NCBI GenBank assembly: GCA_024138025.1
Contig: JAMXBD010000171.1
Span: forward strand, 1,426,001 to 1,490,000
Source of the DNA: Combretum micranthum
Taxonomy: Eukaryota; Streptophyta; Magnoliopsida; Myrtales; Combretaceae
Length of the DNA: 64,000 nucleotides
Direction of reading: 5' to 3'
Shown here piece after piece: positions 13,078 through 24,477 of this stretch (the stretch's first letter is position 1; each line of letters begins with the position of its first letter). Both the position numbers and the translations under genes were made by a program. The notes beneath the pieces were generated by a model. It had not been told where the DNA came from and did no database searches. It saw only the letters and a list, made by a program, of their open reading frames with translations.

Positions 13078-13746
13078 ATGATAATTTATAATATCAATCT
13101 CCGTTACTCAAATTTTGCTGTTACTTGTCTTTTACCTCTAGGTATTGATATTCTTATATATTAGATCAATTAGGAATAAGTTCAGATTCTTTTTAATTTT
13201 TTTGTAAAAGAAATTAAAATCAATTCACCTATTATTGATAGGCTGTTTTGGGACAGTCTCCCCGGACCCATTTCGATCTGTTTCTGCCTTGGCTGATAAT
13301 GAAAACATTTTTCCTATGTGCTTGCTTTGTTTTTTTTAATCAATTTCAACATAGAACTAAATTGGAAAAAAGTGAAGGAAAGACAAAAAAAAAAAATTCT
13401 TGAATTTCATTTAATAAATGTAATAAAAACTGAATAACATTATTCAAGTAAGTTATCCAAACATTTGTTATTCCTTTTCATGTCTAGATAAACAAATCAT
13501 TTCTTCCCCTTTCATATTCTTTTTTCAAAACAAAGGCAGAATGTAACTTTTTCTTCTTCTTTTTTTTTTTTCCCCCTTATAATACAAGATGATACGTTAA
13601 AGGACTTAATTATTTATATTTTTAAAAATTCCGCAGAAGAAATATTGATTCGACACCAAAACGACATAGCTTAATAGTATAAATATTGCTCTTTCAACAA
13701 AATGTATTAGCTTTAATTCATTGTCTTTAAGGTTGTAATATGTTTT

Positions 13747-13781
<35 letters not shown>

Positions 13782-15625
13782 TCAATGATGATGAAAAAAA
13801 TGATTAAAAAAAAACAATGTTTGTGCAAATTTCAACCTCCACTCCGTTTTGTTTGCACTAACTTCTATAACTCCAGATTTATTAGCTAACAAACAAACCT
13901 ATCATGGGAGTCTTTTATCGATGTCCAACTGGTACTTTCTTTTTCATTTGAAGACAAAAGTAAATATTAAAATTCAATTAATTAAAATACTAATAAGATC
14001 TGTTTAATTAAAGGATAAAATTCTTAATTACGATGACATATGAGACATCTCATAACATACTCAAGTGCAAATTAAAGCCATCCCTTAACCATTTCCTGTG
14101 TACCATTCTCAACTAAAGACATAAGATTTGGTGGGGGGCCGAAGTCTGGTTAAATTGATATTTAATAAACTTGATGGAAGATTTAAGCCAAGATCATAAA
14201 CCTTAAATGGAAACATAATTTCCAGACCAATCTAATATGAATTTATGGAGAGAGAATGCAGTATGGGAAAACTTAGCTTAAAAGGCAATTTAACAGTAGC
14301 ACCATCACCTTTAACGTACCAACGTCAATCCGGCTGGAGAGATCACAAGTGGCCAATATAGCTAAAGGGCGGGTCAACAGGCACCCACCACCAAGCCAAC
14401 CATACGACTTTGGTCAATTGCTTACAGTCGTATGTTAACCACATAAGCACTATCAAAGCTGAAAAATATATAATTTAGAGGCCTAAAACGATCAAATAAG
14501 GGGAAAAAAGACAAGGTCATATAGGATAATACTTCGATATTTGTTAAGTTTGACAGCAAGAATTAAGTACACAACTCATGCATTAATAATGAATTAACTA
14601 TTATTTTATATGTTTCTTAATTGTGATTGTAAACCTTTTTGAAACCAACTCATGGGCATACTACAAATTTTCAATATATACTCTTGTAGAGCTTGCTCCA
14701 TTTTAAGAAAGTAGAAAGACGCAATTAATAAGGGAAGAAGTGAGAGAAGAAAATCATTCAACATACCCAATAGTGAAAAAAGCCACAACTCATTTTGGAA
14801 CAACTCTTTAGGGTATATATAGATCTAAATATAGATCTATATTTAATTAAAAAACAATGACTCCTGAGGTCTGATTCCTCTTTTTTTTTTTTTTGGTGAT
14901 GGTCATTTATGATATAATTACTATAACCAGATGTACTGGATGTTATATTGTTGCATTTACAATATTAAGCGTATGTGTATGTGTGCATACATTGATTTTG
15001 AACTAAATTTTACTGTTCACCAATTTGATATATGTGTTCAACCGAATAGATTCATGAATTTCATTGATCTTAATTTGGCTATTTCAAAAATTAAAAAAAA
15101 AAAACCACAACAACAAAAAGACTTAGATGTGTCCTTAATGTGGTTAATTAAGTTTTACGCGGAAACTTATATAATTACCGACAAAAGCAAAAAAGTCGGC
15201 GAGCCGACTATATAGCAAGAACTAGTTGTTATATACCCATTTGAAACATTAAATTTGAGGTAGATCATTAAATAACGGGAAGAGCTTGAAAAAACTCCAT
15301 AAATACCCCATAGAGGGAAAGTTTTTGGGTCCGATAGAGCTATTAATTGCAAAAACCTCTCATCTGTCATCTTTCCCATTCATTCTATCTGTCTTGTGCC
15401 TTTATTTGTAAAGCCTTTGTATACCTTAAAGTGTAGTGCAGGCGAGTTTGATTTACATGTTATTGTGAAAGTACACTGTACTTGTGTGAGATTGTCATTG
15501 AGACTTGCGTCACCTTCTTAGAGCATTGTGATGATCAATCTAAACTCTACTTGCATGTACTTTCCATTTTAAGGAATTTAGTGTTTCAATTTTCATTTTT
15601 TGTGATTTAGCAGCCCAATTTTAAG
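13078..15625. other. Intergenic, no gene
   Basis: AT-rich sequence with a (TA)n microsatellite at about 13751-13778 and an A/T-rich run near 13558-13572. The short open frames, for example 14931-15215 (+), show no known domain and no neighbouring promoter or splice pattern I could defend. Confidence 0.4.
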
Positions 15626-15929
15626 GTAATTTATACCAAAAAGTCATAACATTTGAAAGTAAGTTTATCTAAAGTCACAACGTTTTAAGTGGTTAAAAAG
15701 ATGATACTACATTTAAGAAAGTTGACGAATTGAGGTGACTATTGGCACGTGTTACAATATGTCGAATCTTTTGAATTTTAATTAATTTTTTATCCTGTTG
15801 ATAAGTATTAATGATGGCCTCAATTGATTTACTTTTGTAAATGTTGTGACATTTCTTCTAACCACTCGAAATGTTGTAACTTCAAATGAACTTACTTCCA
15901 AAATATTGTAACATTCTAGTATAATTTAC
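15626..15929. mobile_element. MITE-like element with long inverted arms
   Basis: The left arm begins gtaatttatacc and runs through aagtaagttta and aagtggtta. The right arm read in reverse complement begins gtaaattatac and runs through aagtaagttca and gagtggtta. Arms extend about 90-100 bp with moderate divergence around a short centre. No coding sequence. Long arms fit a Mutator-like MITE, but no clean 9-bp target duplication was found, so the class is tentative. Confidence 0.5.
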
Positions 15930-16137
15930 GCTGCTTTTAGTTTAGATATGCTTTTATATATCCATTAATTCACTGATTAATAAATGTAAAGCCCTTATAA
16001 GTAAAATGGTAATGATCCAAGTGCCGATATTCATACTCAGTCCATTGCTTGTAATGAAGAACTTGTATAAGAGAAAGTATAGAAATAACCCAGATTGCAT
16101 AATCCGTAATGAAATTGAATTGATTCAACATGTTTTC

Positions 16138-16349
16138 TGAGGAATTTCAGCAAATGAATTCCATTGATCAAGAAATGCTCTGTCACGAAGAAGAACAAAA
16201 TTCTGTTACAGGGAAACAATATTTCTCCTCTCTCTATTCTGTTATTCCTATTCTATATATATACAGAAAATGTAACTAACAAATACAACTATTCCAGCTA
16301 ATACAAATAAGACACGTGGAATAAATAACCAACTCAGCATACTCTCACA
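16138..16349 (-). repeat. 3' LTR of the 16-21 kb copia element
   Basis: Reads TGTGAGAG...CCTCA on the minus strand. Identical by eye to the LTR at 20828-21039. A TATA-like run (tatatatata) lies near 16254-16264. Confidence 0.95.
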
Positions 16350-16362
16350 TCCCCCCTCAAGT
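16350..16362 (-). other. Polypurine tract of the copia element
   Basis: On the minus strand the sequence CTTGAGGGGGGA directly precedes the 3' LTR start TGTGAGAG, the expected place and composition for the plus-strand primer. Confidence 0.85.
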
Positions 16363-16379
16363 TGTATCACATCTGAGAG

Positions 16380-17845
16380 ACAACTTGGAACAAAGAAAAA
16401 CCAATTGACGTTGAGGAAGGTTCTTAGTAAGTAAATCAGCCAACTGTGTGTGAGAAGGAAATACTGAGGCTGCAAGAAACCAGACTTGACATGATCACGA
16501 ACAAAGTGAACATCAATATCAATATGTTTTGTTCGTCCATGTAAGCAAGGATTAGAAGCAATGAGTAATGTGGAGCGATTGTCACAAAATAAAGAGATGG
16601 GAAATGATACTGAGATATGAATATCACGCAATAGTAAGACGTCCATAGAAGCTCTTTGACAGTAGAAGCCATGCTGCGATACTCAGCCTCGGAGGAAGAA
16701 GTTGCAACCGTCGATTGCTTCTTGGTTTTCCACGAAACAAGAGCAGAACCAAGCATGATACAAAAACCCGAGATTGATTTTCTATCAAGAAGACTTGCTG
16801 CCCAGTCAGAATCACAATAACCATGAAGCGTTAAAGGATTAGAAGAAGAGTAAAACAATCCCAAGGTAGGAGAACCTTTAAGATAACGTAGAACATGGAA
16901 AAGAGCATTTAAATGTGAAGTCCGTGGTTGAGAAAGGAATTGACTTAAACAATGTACAGCATGACTGATGTCTGGACGTGTAAGAGTAATGTACAAAAGG
17001 CGACCAACAATGCGACGATAAAAAGATGGATTATCAAGGAGCTCGCCACTGTCTCGAGCAAATTTCAGACCAGAAGGTAAAGGAATACCAACTGGTTTAG
17101 CAGCAGCCATCCCAGCATCAATCAATACATCAGAAATATACTTGTGCTGATTGACATACATCCCTTTGGATGTTCTACAAATCTCCAAACCCAGAAAGAA
17201 ACGAGCTAAACCCATATCCTTAATAGTGAACTTGGCATCTAAAGCTTGCTTAAGAACCAATAGAGCAGAAAAATCAGAACCAGTCAAGAGCATGTCATCA
17301 ACATAAAGGAGAACAATGACAGAACCAGCATCACTATGTTTGGTAAACAAGGAATGATCATGAGGAGATTGAATGTAACCTTGAGATATAAGAAAAGTTG
17401 AAATCTCAATGTTCCATTGTCGAGAAGCCTGTCGAAGACCATAAAGTGAACGCTTCAATCGACAAACTTGATGTGGTTGAGCTAAAGCATATCCTTGAGG
17501 AGGAACCATATAGATCTCTTCATCTAGATATCCATGTAAGAATGCATTATTGATATCTATTTGATGAATTGGCCAAGCAAAAGATGTAGCCACAGCAAGC
17601 AAAATACGAACCGTACTCATCTTTACAACTGGAGAAAAAGTATCATGAAAGTCTTCTCCTTCAACTTGAGTAAATCCTTTTGCAACTAAACGAGCCTTGT
17701 ACCTTTCAATGCTTCCATCAGGCCTATACTTGAGTTTATATACCCATTTACACCCAATCGCCTTCTTGCCCTTTGGCAAAGTAGTTAACTCCCATGTGTC
17801 ATTTGAATCAAGAGCAAGAGCTCCTTTTGCATAGCATCCACCCAC
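16380..17845 (-). pseudogene. copia RT and RNase H region (frame-broken)
   Basis: The long frame 17845-16436 carries the RT start (KAIGCKWVYKLKYRPDGSIE, ARLVAKGFTQ), IDINNAFLHG, SLYGLRQA, the catalytic box LLYVDDMLLTG and KDMGLARFFLGLEI, then RNase H signals (YCDSDWA, SSSEAEYRSM). One frame break near 17825 separates it from integrase. Another near 16640 moves the RNase H text (SLFCDNRSTLLIASNP, RTKHIDIDVHFVRDHV) into the neighbouring frame, and a further one near 16455 breaks the extreme C-terminus. All catalytic blocks are otherwise well kept, unusual for old decay. Confidence 0.9.
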
Positions 17846-19236
17846 TCCTGTTGTGTAACCGCCTGTGAATAATCATATGGTTCTTTGGCTGCTAAAACAG
17901 AAGCTAAAGATATGGTATAGTCATGTGGAAAATGAGCAAAAGAAGTGGAAGTGTATAAGGGATATAAGGGAGAAGAGGAAGAAACAGCAGAGGCAACATT
18001 ATTATCATGAAGTGTATGTACATAATCCTTAAGCCAAACTGGTGGTTGACGAGATCGAGAAGACCTTCTTAAAGCAACAGATGATGTAGTATTGTTGGCT
18101 GGACCAACAGAAGTGGACGGTGTATCAGGAATATTAGAAGACATATCGAGAGGGACAATGTGTGTATTAGATGGAACAGAACTGGGAGAAGAAGAAACAG
18201 GACAGATTGACACAGTATCACTAGTATCATCAGTAAACGGAGAATTAGAATGAAATAAAGGAGAAGAAGTAACAGTAGATTGAGGATCACGAAAAGGAAA
18301 GTGATTTTCAAAGAACACTACATCACGACTAACAAGGATTTTCTTGGTATCAAGATGAAAGACCTTGTATCCCTTCTGACCTTGTTCATAACCTAGAAAA
18401 ACACATTTGAGACTCTTGGAAGAAAATTTATCTCTATTGGGTGATGTATTCGCAGCAAAACACAAGCATCCTACAACTCTCAAAGTATCATAAGTGGGAG
18501 GACATTTAAACAAAAGCTCAAAAGGTGATTTCCAGCCCAATCTTTTCATAGGCATCTTGTTAATAAGATAGGTAGAAGCTAAAACACATTCTCCCCAAAA
18601 TTCCTTAGGAAAATTGGCATGAAGCATTAAGGCTCGAGAAGTCTCAATAAGGTGTCTATGTTTTCGTTCCACTACTCCGTTTTGTTGAGGAGTATAAACT
18701 GTGGTTCTTTGATGCAAAATTCCTAGACTATGAAACAAGAACTGACAAGAATGGGACAAGAATTCAAGACCATTGTCTGTGCGAACAGATTTAGGTGTAA
18801 TGGAAAAGTGGTTTAACACATATTTGAAGAATTGATCAAGAAAAGTGTGTGTTTGTGATTTATGATGCATAAGAAAAGTCCATGTGGATCTAGAAAAATC
18901 ATCCACAATTGTCAAGAAATATCGTGCTCCTGAAATCGAAGGAATCTTATAGGGTCCCCATATATCAATATGTAACAATTGAAAAGGAAAATCAGACACA
19001 TGACTACTATGAGGAAAAGTAAGACGATGAAATTTCGATTTCTGACAAGCCTCACAAAGGAAATCTGAACATGTATTTTTATTACAAGGAAATGAAACTA
19101 TATGTTTCAGTTTAGACAATGAAGTATGACCCAATCTATCATGAAGTAAACGAACATTATCTAAACTGTTATTTGAAGTATGATTACAAACTGAACTAGT
19201 AGGAAACAAAGAAGTTGAACTCGTTGCACCAGTCAA
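17785..19236 (-). pseudogene. copia integrase region
   Basis: This frame carries the GAG pre-integrase zinc module (HDRLGHTSLSKL with downstream CEACQKSK). The integrase core follows: D of LLHIDIWGP, D of VRTDNGLEF and E of QQNGVVERKHR, giving the DDE triad. The copia C-terminal block is also present (GYEQGQKGYKVFHLD). The Ser/Thr-rich stretch after it is the usual linker to RT. It is separated from the protease frame by a shift near 19240 and from RT near 17825. Integrase inserts the cDNA into the host genome and accounts for the 5-bp duplication seen here. Confidence 0.9.
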
Positions 19237-20099
19237 ACTTTTAGATTGAGTACATATAATCCATGTAATGCAGGAGCTGTTGCCATAACTCTCTTACTGA
19301 TCCGGTCCTGGAAATGACAGGTGTTGGCATCAAAAATTGCAATAAGATTGTTAGTTGAGGCAAGCTTGTGGATGGATAACAGATTGTGAGTAAAAGATGG
19401 AACATGAAACACATGATTCAATTGGAATGAATCAGAAAATATAACAGATCCAACACTATGAACTAATGTGGTACTGCCATTAGGTAATCTGATCGAGATT
19501 GGTGAATTTAAGGTATGAATATTTTGCAATATGGTCTGATAAGGTGTAATGTGATCAGTAGCTCCAGAATCCACTACCCAAGAACACATATCATTATTCA
19601 CAATGTTACAACAAGAAGAAGTTGATAGTGTACCTGCAAACTGAGTAAGATTACCAGTTCCATCTGATTTTTCTTGCATCAATTTCATCATTTCTTCACA
19701 AAGACTTCGTAAGAACACTTTATCATGACTTTGAGCAACATTTGTAAGATGAGATGCACTACTCTGCTGTCCTTCTTTAACTTGTGAAAACTGATCAAAT
19801 GGTGTATCAAAAGTTTGGACCGCATTCAAACATTCTCTTCCCATAACAGCAGAATTTACTTGTCTCATTTTACCACCATTTCGTCTTCCCTTATACCAAT
19901 CTGGAAATCCAATCAATTGAAAACAATTTTCAATTGAATGACCTTCAACCTTACAATGTTTACACACCACACGTTTATTCTTTCTTTTGTCAAAAACATT
20001 CCTATTTCCCTCATTTCTATTTAAGGAAAATGCTGCCATCTCAACATTAGAACCAATATTTCCAATCACTTGTCTTTGCTTTTCTATTTGTTGTACCAA
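19233..20099 (-). pseudogene. copia gag C-terminus, zinc knuckle and protease
   Basis: Contains a CCHC-type knuckle (CKHCKVEGHSIENC, then FQLIGFPDWY) and the aspartic protease motif WVVDSGATDHIT. The true frame continues upstream to about 20130 (NRAFYLVQQIEKQ). A stop forms at 19233 because of a one-base shift just before the integrase frame (AGTTTGAC context). Confidence 0.88.
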
Positions 20100-20129
20100 A
20101 TAAAAAGCTCTATTTTTGTTGGTAAAGGC

Positions 20130-20738
20130 TCCATTGACAATATCTGATTCCTCACACCTTCATATGCATCATTCAATCCCATCAAGAACTGCAAAACCTA
20201 GCCTCTGATTCAAACTCAACAACACGTTCTCTCAGTTTACAAGTGCAGTAATCCATTCTCCCACAATCACAAGTAGGATATGGATGTAAAGCTGAAAGCT
20301 CATCCCAACAACGTCTAAGCTTATTGTAATAAGCAGCAATTGACTGATTATCTTGCCTCATAGAACTAATTTCATGTTGCAATTGGTAAACAAGTGGTCC
20401 ATTAGCTCCACCATATTGCTCCACAATTTCATTCCATAGATCTCGAGAAGATTGTGTATACACATAATTTTGAGCCAAATCAATAGTCATGGAATTAAGA
20501 ATCCAACATTTAACCATGTCATCTGTTCGTTTCCATCTAACTAGCTCTGGAGAATTATCAGCCGGTCTAGGTATTGATCCATCTATAAAACCTAGCTTTA
20601 ATTTTGCTCCCAAAGCTAATTTGATTGATTTATGCCATGTAAGAAAATTACTTCCGTTGAACAATATGTTTCCCAAACTCATACCGGACCATCAGATCCA
20701 GAAACATGCAGCGGATCAGAAATTAATTGTTCTCCCAT
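20130..20738 (-). pseudogene. copia gag N-terminal region
   Basis: The main open part runs from ATG at 20682 to 20182 (MSLGNILFNGSNFLTWHKSI, KLGFIDGSIPRP, RDLWNEIVEQYG), a Retrotran_gag_3-like gag. A better biological start is probably ATG at 20738-20736 (MGEQLISDPLHVSGSDGP), which joins the main frame only after a one-base shift near 20685. Two more shifts near 20190 (inside text equivalent to FLMGLNDAYEGV) and 20130 split it from the knuckle frame. Gag packages element RNA. Confidence 0.85.
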
Positions 20739-20812
20739 ATTCAATCAATCTCAATCGAAAGAATTCTAGTTCCTGATCGAAACAAAAGAAGATGTGAGCA
20801 AGAAAAATAGTA

Positions 20813-20827
20813 CCTGCTCTGATACCA
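20813..20827 (-). other. Primer binding site (initiator Met tRNA type)
   Basis: Immediately inside the 5' LTR, the minus strand reads TGGTATCAGAGCAGG, the standard PBS complementary to the 3' end of plant initiator methionine tRNA. Confidence 0.93.
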
Positions 20828-21039
20828 TGAGGAATTTCAGCAAATGAATTCCATTGATCAAGAAATGCTCTGTCACGAAGAAGAACAAAATTCTGTTACA
20901 GGGAAACAATATTTCTCCTCTCTCTATTCTGTTATTCCTATTCTATATATATACAGAAAATGTAACTAACAAATACAACTATTCCAGCTAATACAAATAA
21001 GACACGTGGAATAAATAACCAACTCAGCATACTCTCACA
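20828..21039 (-). repeat. 5' LTR of the 16-21 kb copia element
   Basis: 212 bp, identical by eye to 16138-16349. In minus orientation it holds the promoter of the element, with a TATA-like tatatatata near 20944-20954. Followed by TSD ttttc. Confidence 0.95.
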
Positions 21040-21044
21040 TTTTC

Positions 21045-21550
21045 ATTCACTATTTGTGGACACATTTAGTTTGGTTTGAGTTGTTTGATTATCAAATGAA
21101 ATGAGTAAATGTGAATAAATTTGAAGATTTATTTTTCTTTTTATATAATTTGTGCTTGTTTTCAAGGGGTGGAAAGAAACAAATTATCCTTCATTGTCAT
21201 TACCTATGGTACATTTCAAAAGGAGGGAATGGTGTTTGTAATATAGAAGCACCAAATCCTCATTACATTAGGGAAAAATACATTTTTAGTCCTTAACATT
21301 TTATTAGTATTTTATTTGATCCCATAATGTTTATCTTTCTTTTTTTTTTTTTTTTAATAAGTCATCAACATTTAACATTTCTTATAAAACTTAACGTTTT
21401 TAAGTTTGCTAACTTTTTCATTAGTATTGGTGGTGTTTGCAACATCTGTATAATTATTCAAATTAAATAATATAAGTAAATATATATTAATTAATTAAAA
21501 TAGTAAAAAATAAAATAAAAATATATGTGGAAAACCTAGAATTATTTCTT
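21045..21550. other. Intergenic, no gene
   Basis: AT-rich spacer with a T run near 21338-21355. Nothing recognised. Confidence 0.4.
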
Positions 21551-21555
21551 GGAAT

Positions 21556-22114
21556 TGTAATACTCCCTCAAATATAGGTTATGAAACTCTAATCACAGAG
21601 GCACCTTTTGATGTAATGGTTTAGAGTTGGTTGGAACTCTAAAGTTAAGCGTGTTTTGTACAAAGCAATCCTTGGATGGGTAATCCCATAAGAAACACTG
21701 GCACCAAAAGGACAAAACCGTGCGGCATGTGGCCAAAGCGGACAATACCTCAACGGGCAGAGTTTTGGGGCGTTACAGGTGATATTAGAGCAATTCACCA
21801 GCCGAAAGTAGAGGAGTGTATTCTAACTGCGTGGTGTGGTTTTGGACTTGTGTAACGAAACTGACGAGGACTTCGATTCTATAAGTGGGAGAGTATGTGA
21901 TACCCTTCATATATAGGTTGTGAAACTCTAATCACAGATACATCTTTTGATATAGTGGCTTAGAGTTCATCGGAACTCCAGAGTTAAATATGCTTTGTGC
22001 ATATCAATCCTATGATGGGTGATCCCCCCGAAAAGCACTGGCACCAAAAGGATAAAACCATGCGTGTGGCTAAAGCAAATAATACCCCGGTGAGCTGAGT
22101 TTCCGTGTGTTACA
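21556..22114 (+). mobile_element. Cassandra-type TRIM with 5S rRNA-like LTRs
   Basis: A 559-bp non-coding element: LTR 21556-21777, internal 21778-21895, LTR 21896-22114, flanked by a perfect target duplication ggaat (21551-21555 and 22115-22119). LTRs start TGTAATAC/TGTGATAC and end GTTACA. Each LTR carries a 5S rRNA-like stretch (21633-21695 and 21971-22035) with the box A-like agttaagcgtg and the box C-like ggatgggt. Directly after LTR1, gtgatattagagc resembles a diverged Met-tRNA PBS. A purine-rich aagtgggagag precedes LTR2. This is the published hallmark set of Cassandra TRIMs, which use a Pol III-type 5S promoter and depend on other elements' proteins. Confidence 0.88.
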
Positions 22115-22133
22115 GGAATAATATGGTTAGAAT

Positions 22134-22545
22134 TAGGGATGCAAATTAGCCAAGTTAGTTCACAAACTAATTGAGTCCAGCTTGATGTTTACTCGAGAAT
22201 AGTCGAATCAAATTCAAACTCTAAGTTATTCAAATAGTTTATTAAGTCAAATACGAACTTTATATGTTTAGCTTAAGTAGTTCACGAGCCTAATTGAGCT
22301 TGTGTCAAGCATAAATATCAATTGAATTCAAATTGAGTTTAAATATTAATATTATTTTAATTATAATTTCAAATATATTTTTAGTAAACTGAGTCTAAGC
22401 GAGCTTAATCAAGTTGAACTCAAAATTATATAGTTTTATTTCAGGCCGAGCTCGAACTTAAAATATTAAGCTCAATTGAACTCAAACCTAACTCGAATTC
22501 AAGCGCATCATTGCATTGTTTCGATTCAATTCGTTTGCCACCCTA
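22134..22545. mobile_element. hAT-like MITE
   Basis: Ends are inverted: left TAGGGATGCAAATT, right in reverse complement TAGGGTGGCAAACG. TAGGG-type ends with TGGCAA are typical of non-autonomous hAT elements. The flanking 8-mers (gttagaat, tttaaaac) do not match, so it is old or rearranged. No coding capacity. Confidence 0.55.
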
Positions 22546-24100
22546 TTTAAAACATCTACGATATCATAACAATTGATTGTTCAATCACATTTGAAATCAC
22601 ATAATGTTGTGAGGTGAGGATGGCGATGAACAGCATTAGATGGTCTAAAATATACCTCCTCCCCACACACTAGCAAGCTCCAACTCCAAAGGTTTAGTAA
22701 TTCTTCATAAAAGAGTAAATCCTTTTACTTTGTTCAAAGAAGCGTTGGGATTGATCAAGGCTAGAGAAGCCTTTAAACGAAGATTTAAAATTTGAAAGGG
22801 AAGACAATGGTTATTTTGGGAATGGATAAGATTTTTGTGATCGGAAGTCTTCCCCAGCCATGTGTGAGACCATAGGAGCGTGAGCTTGAAATTTGCAACC
22901 TCATGTGTCACCGTCTTGATGTACTTCGTTTCCCTTAATTGGCCACCAGCATATTAATGTGTCTGATTCGAGGCTACTCTTACATATTTTATTAAAATTA
23001 ATAATTTTAAACCAATCTTAACATGTTATGTGCCAAAAGTCAACAAAAAAATTTAACAGCAAAAAAAATCCTTAAATGTAAGATAAAAAAAGTTTAAGAA
23101 TCAAACTAAAAAACGATGAATCGTTGAAGACTGAAAATATACTTAATCCTATAATATAGTTCCCTAAGTGCATGAATAATAAAAGAATTGGTTGACCATG
23201 AAAAAGCTTTCCATAGATCAAAGGAGTCTGCTGAAGGGGCTTTACATTAGATGTTGCTTCAGACATGTAGAGGAGCCTCTATTTCATCAAATAGCAGCTT
23301 CAAACATGCGGTAAAACGTATTCATTGATAAATGGCTTTTTCCTCCGATTGGGGCAGTGAAATTTAATCTGGAGCTTAGGTATCCTAGTTGATGTGTTTG
23401 GACTCTTTCGATTCCATCTGATATAGTGACGTCCACTTGGTGTATTACACGTGTGATAATCAATGGGCATTATACTCCACTTGTCATGTACATATGATGT
23501 ATAGATACCATTAAAATTTTAATATATATAATGTGTATAAATCATATCTGGTAATAATTTTGGTAACTATCACTTCTTTTATTATGTGTGTTAAAATTTT
23601 ATTGATAATTTATTGGTAATTGTATTTTATACGCCACATACCATTTAACATGTATTGGATCTTAATTTCTATTACTAAATCTCTTTCAATTCTTGTAATA
23701 TCCAATAAACTTAATAACACCCTCTGTGAAACCTCGTAACTTACCCTATTCAGAATATAGGATTTAATAGTTGATCAGCAACTCAAATGGTGATCAAAGC
23801 TGGAAATACCCCAAACCCTAATAATTGAACCCATAAACCTTAATTACGAAGCATAAAATCTTAAATTTTATATTAAGCCCTAGCGTATAGCAAAGTCAAA
23901 ATTTTAGAAGCTTCAATTAAAAATTCTGAGTATAGGATTGTGATCAGGGAAACCAAATTAGTAGGCACGTAAGTTTTTTTCTTAAAAAGCTATGGAATGC
24001 ATAGTTGTGATAACATACTATACCACATATAAATCAAACCCTTATCAAAAATTTATCCAATACATTTCCATAACCATTTCATATACATATATATATACAC
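22546..24100. other. No gene; possible LTR start at 23725
   Basis: AT-rich, no convincing gene. At 23725 the text TGTGAAACCTCGTAAC resembles the opening of long gypsy LTRs, and a TATA-like box in the same orientation appears near 26906. No matching right end was found. Confidence 0.3.
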
Positions 24101-24470
24101 TGTTATGATCCAACATCGTTTCTAAGAGAAATTATGGAATGGTACTTAGGCATAGAGGGTTCTCTCACTTAAAAGGTTAGTCTTTTAGTTAGGCTTTCCC
24201 ATTTGGGCTTGGTACCTAACATTTGGTACTTTCGTTGAGAGACCAGCATTAGCAAAAGAACTAGAGTGCACCCACCTAAAGTGAAAGCCATACAAAGTGA
24301 GCCACTTAGAGTTGGCTGCCGAAGGCATCGGCTTCTGAAGGGGTGGGTAATGTTACGATCTCACATCAATTCCAAGAGAAATTGTGGAATGGTACTTATG
24401 CCTAAAGGTTCTCCCACTTGAAAGGCTAATTTTTTGGATCGAGCTCTCCCTTTGGGCTTGGTGCCTAACA
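24101..24470 (+). mobile_element. Small TRIM-like element (370 bp)
   Basis: Two diverged direct repeats, 24101-24221 and 24351-24470, both start TGTTAYGATC and end CTAACA. The internal 129 bp starts with tttggtactttcgttgagag, in the position of a PBS, and ends with the purine tract gaaggggtgggtaa next to the second repeat. The whole is flanked by tatacac on both sides (24094-24100 and 24471-24477), a 7-bp repeat in an AT-rich context. No coding sequence. LTR-internal-LTR order with PBS/PPT places fits a TRIM; the tRNA primer and family are not identified. The 7-bp duplication is longer than the usual 5 bp. Confidence 0.65.
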
Positions 24471-24477
24471 TATACAC

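Larger units (their letters stand above)
16138..21039 (-). mobile_element. Complete Ty1/copia element with identical LTRs
   Basis: A 4902-bp element in minus orientation, bounded by two 212-bp LTRs and a perfect 5-bp target duplication ttttc (16133-16137 and 21040-21044). The PBS next to the right LTR and the PPT next to the left LTR are both present. Domain order gag-zinc knuckle-protease-integrase-RT-RNase H is the copia order. The two LTRs read as identical base for base, which implies recent insertion, yet the coding region has at least seven frame breaks. Size and short LTRs fit the compact copia clades; I do not assign a clade. Confidence 0.95.

Noticed and set aside
21633..21695. Possible 5S rRNA gene
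   Set aside because: Only part of the 5S sequence is present, it is diverged, and it lies inside an LTR with a perfect TSD, so it is Cassandra sequence.
21589..21798. Open frame of 69 codons on the minus strand
   Set aside because: It is the antisense of the first Cassandra LTR and shows no protein similarity of its own.
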